Positions 26,372-35,224 of a stretch of DNA of 64,000 bases are shown in pieces; within the stretch, counting starts at the first letter, position 1; every line of letters starts with the position of its first letter. The DNA is taken from assembly GCF_900111075.1 (NCBI RefSeq), contig NZ_FOFZ01000012.1:1-64000 (forward strand). The letters are read 5' to 3'. Below the pieces are notes generated by a model. That model searched no databases, was not told where the DNA came from, and was given only the letters and a program-made list of their open reading frames with translations. Source of the stretch: Flavobacterium frigoris. Lineage in GTDB: Bacteria; Bacteroidota; Bacteroidia; Flavobacteriales; Flavobacteriaceae. The translations under genes and the position numbers were made by a program.

Positions 26372-28447
26372 ATGAAAACTCAAAAAATGATAGAAAATAT
26401 ACAGCCACCAGTTGCTAAAATTATACCAACACTATTAGAAAAATTCGAAGACGTCAGGATTGATAATTATTATTGGTTAAAGGATCGAGAAAATCCTGAA
26501 GTGATTGACTATCTGAATAAAGAAAACGAATATTATCAAAAAATGACTGCTCATACGCAGGAATTCCAAAAAGATTTATTTGAAGAAATGAAAGCCAGAA
26601 TCAAGGAAGACGATGAATCAGTTCCTTATTTATACAATGGCTATTATTATATTACTCGTTTTGAAGTAGGGAAAGATTATCCTATTTATTCTCGAAAAAA
26701 GGAAAGCCTTTCGGCAAAAGAAGAAATCATGCTTGATTGTAATGAATTGGCAAAGGGAGAAAAATATTTCAATCTAAGCGGATTGAGTATTAGTAATGAT
26801 AATCAACTGGCTACCTATGCTGTAGATTTAGTAGGAAGAAGAATTTATACTTTGCAAGTAAAAAACCTGATAACAGACGAAATTTTAAGCGATAAAATTG
26901 AGAATACTACCGGAAATTCTACTTGGGCAAATGATAACCAAACTATTTTCTATACTACTCAGGATGCCAATACCTTGCGTTCCGATACTGTTCTAAAACA
27001 TAAATTAGGAACCGATACAGTAGAAGATGAAGTAGTTTATTTTGAAAAAGATGATACTTTTGATGTTGCTGTGGGTAAAGAAAAATCAAAAAAATATATT
27101 TTGATCAGCTCTTCGAGCACGCTGACTACAGAATTTATGACTTTATTAGCCGACAATCCAGATGGGAAATTTAAAGTCTTTCAGAAAAGAAAAAGAGGTT
27201 TAGAGTATAGTATTTCTCATTTTGGAGATCATTTTTATATTCTTACAAACAAGGACAAGGCGACTAATTTCAAACTAATGAAAACGCTTGAATCTAAGAC
27301 TTCAATGGAGGATTGGGAAGATGTTCTTGCTCATAGGGAAGATGTTTTACTGGAAGATATTGACATTTTTAGAGATTTTTTGGTGGTTTCAGAACGTAGT
27401 AATGGTTTGAGTGAAATTAGAATAATTCCCTGGAGTGGAAAAGAGGAATATTATTTGCCTTTTGAAAGTGAAACCTATACCGCTCATGCTTCTGCAAACG
27501 TTGATTTTGATACAGATATCTTGCGATATGCCTATCAATCGATGGCAACACCTGCTTCGATTATTGATTTCAATATGAACACCAAAGAAAAAGAAGTCAA
27601 GAAAGAACAAGAAGTGCTTGGTGGTAACTTTGATAAGGACAATTATATTGAAGAACGTGTTTGGGCAACTGCAAAAGACGGAACCCTGATACCTATTTCT
27701 ATGGTATATAGAAAAGGTTTGAAAAAGGATGGAAAAAATCCATTGTTGCTTTATGCATACGGTTCTTACGGACATTCTATGGATGCTTATTTCTCATCAA
27801 CAAGATTGTCGTTGTTAGACAGAGGTTTTGTTTACGCTATCGCACATATTCGCGGTGGAGAAGATTTAGGAAGACAGTGGTACGAAGGCGGAAAATTATT
27901 AAAAAAGAAAAATACTTTCAAAGATTTTATAGATTGTTCTAAATTTTTAATTGAGCAAAAATACACTTCTACAAAACATTTATATGCGGAGGGTGGTTCT
28001 GCAGGGGGCTTATTGATGGGAGTTATTTTAAATATGGCGCCAAAACTATACCATGGAGTAATTGCTCAAGTCCCTTTTGTAGACGTTGCAACGACGATGC
28101 TGGATGAAACTATCCCGTTAACAACCGGGGAGTATGACGAATGGGGGAATCCAAACGTTAAAAGATATTATAAGTATATGAAATCCTACTCTCCTTATGA
28201 TAATGTAAAACCCCAAGCCTATCCTAATATGTATATATCGACCGGTCTGCATGATTCACAAGTACAATATTGGGAGCCTGCTAAATGGGTAGCGAAGCTG
28301 AGAACTTTGAAAACAGATAACAATCTTTTGTTTTTAGATACTAACATGGATGCAGGTCACGGAGGCGCATCTGGAAGGTTTGAAGCCATTAAGGAATTAG
28401 CAAAGGAATTCAGTTTTTTGTTAGATTTAGAGAAAATTAAAAAGTAA
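26372..28447 (+). CDS. Prolyl oligopeptidase family, oligopeptidase B (S9A)
   Basis: The 691-residue product has an N-terminal beta-propeller (about 70-400) and a C-terminal alpha/beta-hydrolase. Catalytic residues: Ser543 in GGSAGG, Asp628 in LHDSQV, His663 in DAGHGG. The order and [27 protein letters not shown] are typical of oligopeptidase B, which cuts after basic residues in small peptides. There is no signal peptide, so it is cytoplasmic or leaderless-exported. A second ATG six codons in (MIENIQ) is possible. Confidence 0.9.
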   Translation: MKTQKMIENIQPPVAKIIPTLLEKFEDVRIDNYYWLKDRENPEVIDYLNKENEYYQKMTAHTQEFQKDLFEEMKARIKEDDESVPYLYNGYYYITRFEVGKDYPIYSRKKESLSAKEEIMLDCNELAKGEKYFNLSGLSISNDNQLATYAVDLVGRRIYTLQVKNLITDEILSDKIENTTGNSTWANDNQTIFYTTQDANTLRSDTVLKHKLGTDTVEDEVVYFEKDDTFDVAVGKEKSKKYILISSSSTLTTEFMTLLADNPDGKFKVFQKRKRGLEYSISHFGDHFYILTNKDKATNFKLMKTLESKTSMEDWEDVLAHREDVLLEDIDIFRDFLVVSERSNGLSEIRIIPWSGKEEYYLPFESETYTAHASANVDFDTDILRYAYQSMATPASIIDFNMNTKEKEVKKEQEVLGGNFDKDNYIEERVWATAKDGTLIPISMVYRKGLKKDGKNPLLLYAYGSYGHSMDAYFSSTRLSLLDRGFVYAIAHIRGGEDLGRQWYEGGKLLKKKNTFKDFIDCSKFLIEQKYTSTKHLYAEGGSAGGLLMGVILNMAPKLYHGVIAQVPFVDVATTMLDETIPLTTGEYDEWGNPNVKRYYKYMKSYSPYDNVKPQAYPNMYISTGLHDSQVQYWEPAKWVAKLRTLKTDNNLLFLDTNMDAGHGGASGRFEAIKELAKEFSFLLDLEKIKK

Positions 28448-28462
28448 TTCGGAAATTTTTGT

Positions 28463-28470
28463 TAAATTTG
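28463..28470 (+). promoter_or_regulatory. Likely -7 element for the cysteine synthase-like gene
   Basis: TAAATTTG fits TAnnTTTG. The ATG at 28473 is only 2 nt beyond it and therefore lies at or before the transcription start, so the ATG at 28518 is preferred. Confidence 0.55.
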
Positions 28471-28478
28471 CAATGTTT

Positions 28479-28502
28479 CGAGGTGTAATAAAATTCACCT
28501 CG
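28479..28502 (+). promoter_or_regulatory. 5' leader hairpin of the cysteine synthase-like gene
   Basis: CGAGGTG (28479-28485) / CACCTCG (28496-28502), a perfect 7-bp stem with a 10-nt AT loop just after the predicted transcription start and 15 nt before ATG 28518. It could stabilise the mRNA or bind a regulator; no known riboswitch is recognised. Confidence 0.45.
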
Positions 28503-28517
28503 ACTAACTATTTTTTT

Positions 28518-29558
28518 ATGAAAGAAGAAATACAAGCTTACAATAGTGTTTTAGAATTAATAGGTGATACACCTCTTATTAGGCTAAATAAAGTCACAGA
28601 AAAGTTAGAAGGTAATTTCTATGCAAAGGTAGAAGCTTTTAATCCAGGACATTCATCCAAGGATAGAATTGCTTTATACATAATTGAAGAGGCAGAAAGA
28701 AAAGGGATACTATCTCCAGGAGATACCATAATCGAAACGACATCTGGGAACACCGGATTTAGTATTGCTATGGTGAGCATCATAAAAGGATACAATTGTA
28801 TACTAGCTGTAAGTTCAAAATCGTCCAAAGATAAAATTGATATGCTTCGCAGTTTAGGCGCTAAAGTCTATGTTTGCCCAGCACATGTCTCAGCAGATGA
28901 TGAACGTTCTTATTACAACGTGGCTAAAAGATTGCATGAAGAAACAAAGGGGTCAATCTATATTAATCAATATTTTAATCAGTTGAATATTGATGCACAT
29001 TATAACTCTACGGGACCAGAGATTTGGAAGCAAACGAATGGTAAAATTACTCATCTCGTAGCTTGCAGTGGTACTGGAGGAACGATTTCAGGAACAGCAA
29101 AATTCTTAAAAGAACAAAACCCTAATATTAAAGTGCTTGCAGTTGATGCTTTTGGTTCAGTATTGAAGAAATACCATGAAACAAAAGAATTTGACAACGA
29201 TGAAATTTACCCATACAGAATTGAAGGTTTAGGGAAAAATTTGATTCCTTCTGCTACTGATTTTGATACCATCGATAAGTTTATGAAAGTTACCGATGAG
29301 GAGAGTGCACATTGCGCAAGAGAAATAACTAGAAAAGAAGGCTTATTTGTAGGCTATACTTCTGGAGCTGTTTTGCAGGCGATAAGACAATATGCCGACG
29401 AAGGTGAATTTGACAAAAATAGTAATGTTATTGCTATATTTCCTGATCACGGTTCTCGTTATATGAGTAAAGTTTATAGTGATGATTGGATGCACGAACA
29501 AGGATTTTTTGATAGTGTACATCAAGAAGAAGTTCAAAAAATAGAACTTATAAAATAA
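28518..29558 (+). CDS. PLP-dependent cysteine synthase / cystathionine beta-synthase-like protein
   Basis: From ATG 28518 it has 346 residues; the earlier ATG at 28473 adds 15 residues overlapping the promoter and hairpin. It shows fold-type II features: NPGHSSKDR (Lys48, PLP), [10 protein letters not shown], and SGTGGTISG. The C-terminal segment [11 protein letters not shown]...[18 protein letters not shown] is close to cystathionine beta-synthase, without the CBS regulatory domain. It may condense homocysteine with serine, or make cysteine from O-acetylserine. It is convergent with a cystathionine gamma-synthase/lyase-like gene, which favours reverse transsulfuration. Confidence 0.8.
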   Translation: MKEEIQAYNSVLELIGDTPLIRLNKVTEKLEGNFYAKVEAFNPGHSSKDRIALYIIEEAERKGILSPGDTIIETTSGNTGFSIAMVSIIKGYNCILAVSSKSSKDKIDMLRSLGAKVYVCPAHVSADDERSYYNVAKRLHEETKGSIYINQYFNQLNIDAHYNSTGPEIWKQTNGKITHLVACSGTGGTISGTAKFLKEQNPNIKVLAVDAFGSVLKKYHETKEFDNDEIYPYRIEGLGKNLIPSATDFDTIDKFMKVTDEESAHCAREITRKEGLFVGYTSGAVLQAIRQYADEGEFDKNSNVIAIFPDHGSRYMSKVYSDDWMHEQGFFDSVHQEEVQKIELIK

Positions 29559-29585
29559 GATATTTATAATACGTAGATAACAAAG

Positions 29586-29611
29586 AACTCCAGAGAAATC
29601 TGGAGTTTTTT
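29586..29611 (+). terminator. Terminator of the cysteine synthase-like gene
   Basis: AACTCCAGA / TCTGGAGTT followed by T residues. Confidence 0.8.
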
Positions 29612-29753
29612 GTTTAGAAATAGAAGTATAGTCGCTTTCAAAATGTTTGCTTTTGTCTCTTCGGCTGAAAATCTGGATGTCCGCATTGCCATAATACAAA
29701 AGCATATTGGTCGGCAAAATTGAAAAGGGCGGATGTGTTTTTATGAAACAGAT

Positions 29754-29787
29754 AAAACCCGCTTAAAATGGCTTTTAAGCGGGTTTT
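29754..29787 (-). terminator. Terminator of the transsulfuration gene
   Basis: AAAACCCGCTTAAAA / TTTTAAGCGGGTTTT, a perfect 15-bp stem in front of the convergent gene's stop at 29826. Confidence 0.85.
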
Positions 29788-29825
29788 GGTGAAAAATCAA
29801 AAAATTATTTTATAACAGTCTTGGA

Positions 29826-31025
29826 TTATAGAATATCCAATTCTTTCATACAGTCTTTCATCATTTCGTATGTTCTCTTAATGTCATTATCTAGACCAAT
29901 TGAAAAACGGATTAAACCATCAGTCAATCCCATTTCTACTTGTTCCTCCAAAGGAATTTCGCTCGAAGTAGAGGTTCCAGGAGCACTAAACAAAGTTTTA
30001 TAAAATCCTAAACTCACCGCTAAGTATCCTAAGTTGCGTGATTGCATTAGTTCCATTAAGGCATTGGCTTTAGCCAAAGAACCAACATCTATTGTCATCA
30101 TTCCACCAAAACCGTATTCAGGATTAATCATCGATGCGAATAAATCGTGGCTTGGATGACTTTTTAATCCAGGATATACCGTTTTTACTCCATCTTTTTC
30201 AAAATGTTCTGCAAGATACGCAGCGTTATGACTGTGTTGCTTGATTCTCAGGTGAAGTGTACGTAGGTTTTTCATAACACTAGCAGAGCGCATGCTATCC
30301 ATTGTTGGCCCTAGTAACATACTTGCTCCACTATTTACGTCTTTTAATTGATTGATAAAATCTTGTGAAGCACAAGTTACTCCACCCACAGTGTCGCTGC
30401 TTCCGTTGATGTATTTTGTCAAACTATGAATTACAATATCAGCACCAAATTTAACTGGAGAAACAGATAATGGAGAGAAGGTGTTGTCTACAACTAATGT
30501 CAAATTATGCTTTTTTGCAATTTTTGATAAACCAGTTATATCGGCAACTTCCAATAAAGGATTGCTTACTGTTTCACAATACAATACTTTCGTTTCCGGA
30601 GTGATCGCAGCTTCAACAGCCTCTAGTTTTGTGATGTCAACAAATGTCGTTTTGATACCAAATCTTGGAGTGAAGTTTTTTAGAAAAGCATACGTTCCTC
30701 CATAAATCGTTCTGCTTGAGACGATGTGGTCTCCAGCTCCGCATAATTGCAATAAAGTAGGTGTGATGGCTCCCATTCCAGAAGCGGATACATTTGCCGT
30801 TTCTGTACCTTCCATTGCAGCCAGTGCTTTGTCTAAATACAAATTGCTTGGAGAGGAATGACGGGAATACAAATAACAGCCTTCCATGTTACCTTCAAAG
30901 GTATCAAACATAGTTTTTGCCGAAAGGAAAGTATAGGTAGAGGAATCAGAAATAGAGGGGTTTACGCCACCAAATTCGCCAAAATACTGTAAGTCTTGAA
31001 TGTTGTCTGCGGGGTTGAATTTCAT
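29826..31025 (-). CDS. Cys/Met-metabolism PLP enzyme (cystathionine gamma-synthase/lyase or methionine gamma-lyase-like)
   Basis: The 399-residue product has the fold-type I transsulfuration layout: YLYSRHSSPS (Tyr53, Arg55), TIYGGTYAF (107-115), and HSLTKYINGSSD with PLP Lys204. In classical methionine gamma-lyase a catalytic Cys follows YG; here Gly110 occupies that position, as in cystathionine gamma-lyase/synthase. The length is normal. It lies convergent to the cystathionine beta-synthase-like gene and 19 nt downstream of the marC-like gene. Substrate choice between cystathionine and methionine is unresolved. Confidence 0.8.
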   Translation of the reverse strand: MKFNPADNIQDLQYFGEFGGVNPSISDSSTYTFLSAKTMFDTFEGNMEGCYLYSRHSSPSNLYLDKALAAMEGTETANVSASGMGAITPTLLQLCGAGDHIVSSRTIYGGTYAFLKNFTPRFGIKTTFVDITKLEAVEAAITPETKVLYCETVSNPLLEVADITGLSKIAKKHNLTLVVDNTFSPLSVSPVKFGADIVIHSLTKYINGSSDTVGGVTCASQDFINQLKDVNSGASMLLGPTMDSMRSASVMKNLRTLHLRIKQHSHNAAYLAEHFEKDGVKTVYPGLKSHPSHDLFASMINPEYGFGGMMTIDVGSLAKANALMELMQSRNLGYLAVSLGFYKTLFSAPGTSTSSEIPLEEQVEMGLTDGLIRFSIGLDNDIKRTYEMMKDCMKELDIL

Positions 31026-31044
31026 AATATTTTTTTTAAGTTAG

Positions 31045-31677
31045 TTATTTCATTAGATCGTGAATAATTGGCTTTAAGCCACTAAAAAAGAATTCGACTG
31101 CTATTACCATAACGATAAGTCCCATAAGTCTCATCATTACATTTATACCTGTTTGACCTATTAGTTTTATAATTTTAGAAGAGCTCAATAGAATGATGTA
31201 CGTGGTTAAGACTACGACCGCAATAGAAACTAGTAGGATCACTATTTTTGACATTGAGCTAGCATCTTCCATTAAAACAATGGCGTTTGTTATAGCGCCT
31301 GGGCCGCAAATCATAGGAATTGCGAGAGGTGTTATCGAAATGTCATTTACATAGTTTTTGACTTCATTTTTTTTGATTTTTACAGTGCTTAATCTAGCCT
31401 GTAGCATATCCATTCCCATCATGAAGAAAATGACTCCTCCTACTATTTTAAAACTGTTTACGGAGATCCCAAAAAACTTGAATAGTAATTGTCCCGAAAG
31501 GGCAAAGCAAATGATAATGATGAAGGAAACTAAGGATGCTTTTTTAGCAGTAAATCTTCGTTCCTGTTCCGACAAATCAGTCGTCATGGTCAAAAAAATG
31601 GGCATCGTACCTAATGGATTGATTAGAGTAAAAAAAGAGGTGAGGCATAAAAGGCCAAAAGTTATTAAATCATCCAT
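31045..31677 (-). CDS. MarC-family integral membrane protein
   Basis: The 210-residue product has six hydrophobic segments with LINPLGTMPIFLTMT near the N terminus and PLAIPMICGPGAIT in the middle, the MarC/UPF0056 signature. The function is unknown; the older link to multiple antibiotic resistance has been withdrawn. It is followed after 19 nt by the transsulfuration gene on the same strand and is divergent from the Lrp regulator. Confidence 0.85.
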   Translation of the reverse strand: MDDLITFGLLCLTSFFTLINPLGTMPIFLTMTTDLSEQERRFTAKKASLVSFIIIICFALSGQLLFKFFGISVNSFKIVGGVIFFMMGMDMLQARLSTVKIKKNEVKNYVNDISITPLAIPMICGPGAITNAIVLMEDASSMSKIVILLVSIAVVVLTTYIILLSSSKIIKLIGQTGINVMMRLMGLIVMVIAVEFFFSGLKPIIHDLMK

Positions 31678-31834
31678 TGCAACAGTACTATTTATAATGT
31701 AAAGGACGTTTATATGGTTTTTATTGTCAATAATGGAGTGTAAAATCAGTTTTTTATATCGTCATAATCAGTTTATGTAGATTTTATTTCTATTTTTATC
31801 GAATATTTTATGCTTTCGCCAAAAAAACTACAAA

Positions 31835-32293
31835 ATGACTTTAGACTTAATAGACAAAAAACTACTCTTATTATTACAAACAGACAGTAAAAAAACCACA
31901 AAAGAATTGTCTTTGAAATTGAATCTGTCCGTTACTGCAGTTTACGAACGCATTAAAAAATTAGAGAGAGAAGGTATTATTGATAAATACGTGGTATTGC
32001 TCAATAAGGAAAAGATTGAAAAAGGATTTGTGGTTTTTTGTCATTTAAAACTAATCCAGCACACCAAAGAATTTGTAACCAGATTCGAAAGTGAGGTGGC
32101 ACAATTAATAGAAGTTTTAGAATGCTATCATGTAAGTGGTGACTATGACTACATTCTTAAGATTGTGGTGAAAGACATGAAAGCCTACAGGGAATTTTTA
32201 GTAACAAAATTAACTATACTTCAGCATATTGGCAGTACGCAAAGCACCTTTATGATTAGTGAAGTTAAAAATACAACGGTGGTTGAAGTTTAG
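31835..32293 (+). CDS. Lrp/AsnC-family transcriptional regulator
   Basis: The 152-residue product opens with a helix-turn-helix (about 5-60, LDLIDKKLLLLLQTDSKKTTKELSLKLNLSVTAVYERIKKLEREG). An alpha/beta RAM domain follows (about 70-145, VSGDYDYILKIVVKDMKAYREF). Such proteins sense amino acids. It is divergent from marC and the adjacent transsulfuration gene, so it may regulate that pair; this is inference from position. Confidence 0.9.
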   Translation: MTLDLIDKKLLLLLQTDSKKTTKELSLKLNLSVTAVYERIKKLEREGIIDKYVVLLNKEKIEKGFVVFCHLKLIQHTKEFVTRFESEVAQLIEVLECYHVSGDYDYILKIVVKDMKAYREFLVTKLTILQHIGSTQSTFMISEVKNTTVVEV

Positions 32294-32401
32294 GAAATTT
32301 TAGTGTGGATTTGACATTGTTTACAGGATATTAAATGCGTCGCTGTGTAAAATCTTAACAAAATATATTTAATATTAAACTTCAAACAAAACTTAATTCC
32401 T

Positions 32402-32409
32402 TAATTTTG
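32402..32409 (+). promoter_or_regulatory. Likely -7 element of lpdA
   Basis: TAATTTTG fits TAnnTTTG, 40 nt before the lpdA ATG. Confidence 0.5.
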
Positions 32410-32448
32410 TGCAACATTTTATAAAAAAACAACAAAAACAAATATACT

Positions 32449-33852
32449 ATGAATTCATTTGACGTAGTCATTATTGGTTCTGGCCCAGGCGGATATGTAT
32501 CAGCAATTCGTTGTGCACAACTTGGTTTCAAAACAGCAATTATCGAAAAATATTCAGTTCTTGGAGGAACTTGCCTTAATGTAGGATGTATCCCTTCAAA
32601 AGCATTGTTATCTTCCTCACATCATTATTCTGAATTAGCACATTTTGCTGATCACGGAATTGAAGTTTCTGGTGAAGTAAAAGTTAACCTGGAAAAAATG
32701 ATTGCACGCAAACAAGCAGTTGTTGACCAGACTTCAGGCGGAGTAAAATATTTAATGGACAAAAATAAAATTACTGTTCTAGAAGGATTAGGTTCTTTTG
32801 TAGATGCTACTCACGTTGCGATTGCAAAAGCGGACGGAACTAGCGAAACAGTAGAGGCTAAAAATATTATTATTGCGACAGGTTCTAAACCTTCTAATTT
32901 GCCATTTATCAAAATTGATAAAGAAAGAATTATTACTTCGACTGAAGCATTAAAATTAAAAGAAGTACCAAAACATCTTGTCATCATTGGCGGTGGAGTT
33001 ATTGGTATTGAATTAGGTCAGGTGTATTTACGTTTAGGAGCGCAAGTTTCTGTAGTGGAATTCATGGACCGAATCATTCCAGGAATGGATGCTTCATTGT
33101 CTAAAGAATTGACTAAAGTTTTAAAGAAACAAGGAATGAAATTCTACGTTTCACATAAAGTGAAGTCAGTAGAAAGAAACGGTGATGCAGTGACTGTACA
33201 GGCAGAAAATGCCAAAGGAGAGACAATCACTTTACAAGGGGACTATTCTCTTGTTTCTGTTGGTCGTCGTCCTTACACAGACGGTTTAAACGCAGATAAA
33301 GCTGGAGTTAAAATTTCAGACAGAGGAATGGTGGAAGTAAACGATCATTTACAGACTAATATTCCTAATATTTATGCAATAGGAGATGTTGTTCGTGGAG
33401 CGATGTTAGCTCATAAAGCAGAGGAAGAAGGAGCTATGGTTGCTGAAATCTTGGCTGGACAAAAACCGCATATCAATTATAATTTGATTCCAGGTGTTGT
33501 ATACACTTGGCCAGAAGTGGCTGCAGTGGGGCAAACAGAAGAGCAGTTAAAAGCTTCTGGTGTGGAATTTAAATCTGGAAGTTTTCCTTTCAAAGCATTA
33601 GGTCGTGCAAGAGCAAGTGGAGATTTAGACGGTTTTGTAAAAATTCTTGCTGATGCAAAAACAGATGAGGTTCTGGGAGTTCATATGATTGGAGCTCGTT
33701 GCGCTGATTTAATTGCCGAAGCGGTTGTTGCAATGGAATTTAAAGCGTCAGCTGAAGATATATCAAGAATGTCACATGCGCATCCTACTTTTGCGGAAGC
33801 GATCAAAGAAGCGGCATTAGCGGCTACAGATAATAGAGCATTACACGTATAG
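32449..33852 (+). CDS. lpdA: Dihydrolipoyl dehydrogenase
   Basis: The 467-residue flavoprotein has all landmarks: FAD motif IIGSGPGGY, redox disulfide GGTCLNVGCIPSK (Cys42, Cys47), NAD motif IIGGGVIGIELG, and the C-terminal HAHPTFAEAI (His445, Glu450). It reoxidises dihydrolipoamide in pyruvate, 2-oxoglutarate or branched-chain dehydrogenase complexes or glycine cleavage. No E1/E2 gene is adjacent. A clear terminator follows at 33875. Confidence 0.97.
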   Translation: MNSFDVVIIGSGPGGYVSAIRCAQLGFKTAIIEKYSVLGGTCLNVGCIPSKALLSSSHHYSELAHFADHGIEVSGEVKVNLEKMIARKQAVVDQTSGGVKYLMDKNKITVLEGLGSFVDATHVAIAKADGTSETVEAKNIIIATGSKPSNLPFIKIDKERIITSTEALKLKEVPKHLVIIGGGVIGIELGQVYLRLGAQVSVVEFMDRIIPGMDASLSKELTKVLKKQGMKFYVSHKVKSVERNGDAVTVQAENAKGETITLQGDYSLVSVGRRPYTDGLNADKAGVKISDRGMVEVNDHLQTNIPNIYAIGDVVRGAMLAHKAEEEGAMVAEILAGQKPHINYNLIPGVVYTWPEVAAVGQTEEQLKASGVEFKSGSFPFKALGRARASGDLDGFVKILADAKTDEVLGVHMIGARCADLIAEAVVAMEFKASAEDISRMSHAHPTFAEAIKEAALAATDNRALHV

Positions 33853-33874
33853 TATGTACGATTTTATACTAATG

Positions 33875-33907
33875 AACCCGTCAAGTTATGTTTGACGGGT
33901 TTTTTGT
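33875..33907 (+). terminator. Terminator of lpdA
   Basis: AACCCGTCAA / TTTGACGGGTT followed by a T run. Confidence 0.85.
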
Positions 33908-33995
33908 TTTATGATTAAATTTTATAAGTTTCAATTTAAATTATATAAAGATATAACGGTGTTTACATAATATCTTTATTAAAAAATAAATTAGT

Positions 33996-34535
33996 ATGAA
34001 AGTGAGACATGTAGTAGGTGCTTTAGCACTTGTTGGAGTAGGGGTTTTTCTTAATTCCTGCTCACGTAAAACGATTCCAGAGAAAGCAAAGGCTGTTCAA
34101 AATTTCGAGAAAGAAAAATATTTAGGAAAATGGTATGAAATCGCTAGATTGGATTTTAAATTTGAGAAAGGACTGAACAATACTACTGCTGAGTATTCAT
34201 TAAAGGACAATGGAACGATAAAAGTGGATAATAAAGGATATGATGTGCAAAATGACAAATGGAAGCAAAGCATCGGAAAAGCGAAGTTTGTGGGAGACGA
34301 GAATGTAGCCATGTTAAAAGTGTCATTCTTTGGTCCTTTTTATGGGGGTTATAATGTTATTGCGATTGACAAAGAGTATAAATATGCTTTGGTTGCAGGA
34401 GGGAGTCTTAAATATTTATGGATATTGTCTCGTGAAAGGTCAATTCCGTTAGAAGTTCGCTCAGACTACTTGAAAATAGCAGAAGATATTGGTTATAAAA
34501 CAGCTGATTTAATATGGGTGCAACATACTAAATAA
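33996..34535 (+). CDS. Lipocalin-family lipoprotein (Blc-like)
   Basis: The 179-residue product has a lipoprotein signal with LNSC (Cys22), then the lipocalin opening KYLGKWYEIARLDFKFEKGL and the later YKYALVAGGSLKYLWILSRE segment, with the usual beta-barrel length. Blc-type lipocalins bind fatty acids or lysophospholipids at the outer membrane. It is monocistronic, with a terminator at 34557. Confidence 0.9.
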   Translation: MKVRHVVGALALVGVGVFLNSCSRKTIPEKAKAVQNFEKEKYLGKWYEIARLDFKFEKGLNNTTAEYSLKDNGTIKVDNKGYDVQNDKWKQSIGKAKFVGDENVAMLKVSFFGPFYGGYNVIAIDKEYKYALVAGGSLKYLWILSRERSIPLEVRSDYLKIAEDIGYKTADLIWVQHTK

Positions 34536-34556
34536 AAGTACGAATTCATTAAATAA

Positions 34557-34588
34557 CAAAACCGACTCTTATCTAGAGTCGGTTTTTA
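34557..34588. terminator. Terminator between lipocalin and DoxX-like genes
   Basis: ACCGACTC / GAGTCGGT with A and T flanks, usable from both converging genes. Confidence 0.85.
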
Positions 34589-34604
34589 TTTTTTAGACTA
34601 AAAA

Positions 34605-34982
34605 TTAATCCATTTTGAATAGTCCTTTATAATTTTCCCAATGAGCAAAAATCAAGAATATGTTACCCACAAACACAAAAACGGCGAGCGGAAGGTTGTC
34701 TGGTGTCAAGAAGTAATTAATTAATAATATATTGAGGGTTACAGGGAAAATAACTAGATTAGCTAATGTGGTGAATTTGCCCGTTAAAAATGATAAACCA
34801 CATAAGAACTCTACACTTTTTGCCAAAGGAAATAAATAAGTTGAGGCCATTAAACCAAGTTGGAATGCCTTGAAATCTCCTGTTGATACAGGCTCGGGGC
34901 TTAAGTGTAAAAAATAGCTGACAGAGGTATAGAGAAATAAAAGTCCAAGTATAGTTCGAATAATAATGGTAGCAATTTTCAT
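34605..34982 (-). CDS. DoxX-like small membrane protein
   Basis: The 125-residue product has four hydrophobic segments and an N terminus IATIIIRTILGLLFLYTSVSYF, followed by FPLAKSVEFLCGLSFLTGKF, as in the DoxX/DoxD-like family. No catalytic motif is present and its role is unknown. It is convergent with the lipocalin gene. Confidence 0.7.
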   Translation of the reverse strand: MKIATIIIRTILGLLFLYTSVSYFLHLSPEPVSTGDFKAFQLGLMASTYLFPLAKSVEFLCGLSFLTGKFTTLANLVIFPVTLNILLINYFLTPDNLPLAVFVFVGNIFLIFAHWENYKGLFKMD

Positions 34983-35196
34983 AATATTTAGGTTTTATTG
35001 GTTAAAAATTTAAAATGTACTGATGCGGTAAAGCTCATTTATTTTTAATAGTATATTCCCCATTGATTACCGTCTCCGTTAGAAAAAAATAATTGTTATT
35101 TTAATAAGTGTTTTAATACTAACGTGTTACTGTAAATTTACGAAAAAAAACAACTGATTTTTCCGATAATGACATATTAAAGGAAATTTATTATTG

Positions 35197-35204
35197 TAAT
35201 TTTG
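35197..35204 (+). promoter_or_regulatory. Likely -7 element of pabB
   Basis: TAATTTTG fits TAnnTTTG. It lies 21 nt before the TTG at 35225, which supports a short-leader transcript and that start. Confidence 0.5.
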
Positions 35205-35224
35205 AAGTTTAAAGCTAAATTTTT

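Noticed and set aside
28473..28517. Longer N terminus of the cysteine synthase-like protein starting at ATG 28473
   Set aside because: The start is 2 nt after the predicted -7 element and its codons overlap a leader hairpin; ATG 28518 fits the conserved start.
29612..29753. GC-richer stretch between two terminators after the cysteine synthase-like gene, with weak inverted matches (GTCCGC / GCGGATG)
   Set aside because: Pairing is short and imperfect, and no gene or known RNA motif could be recognised.
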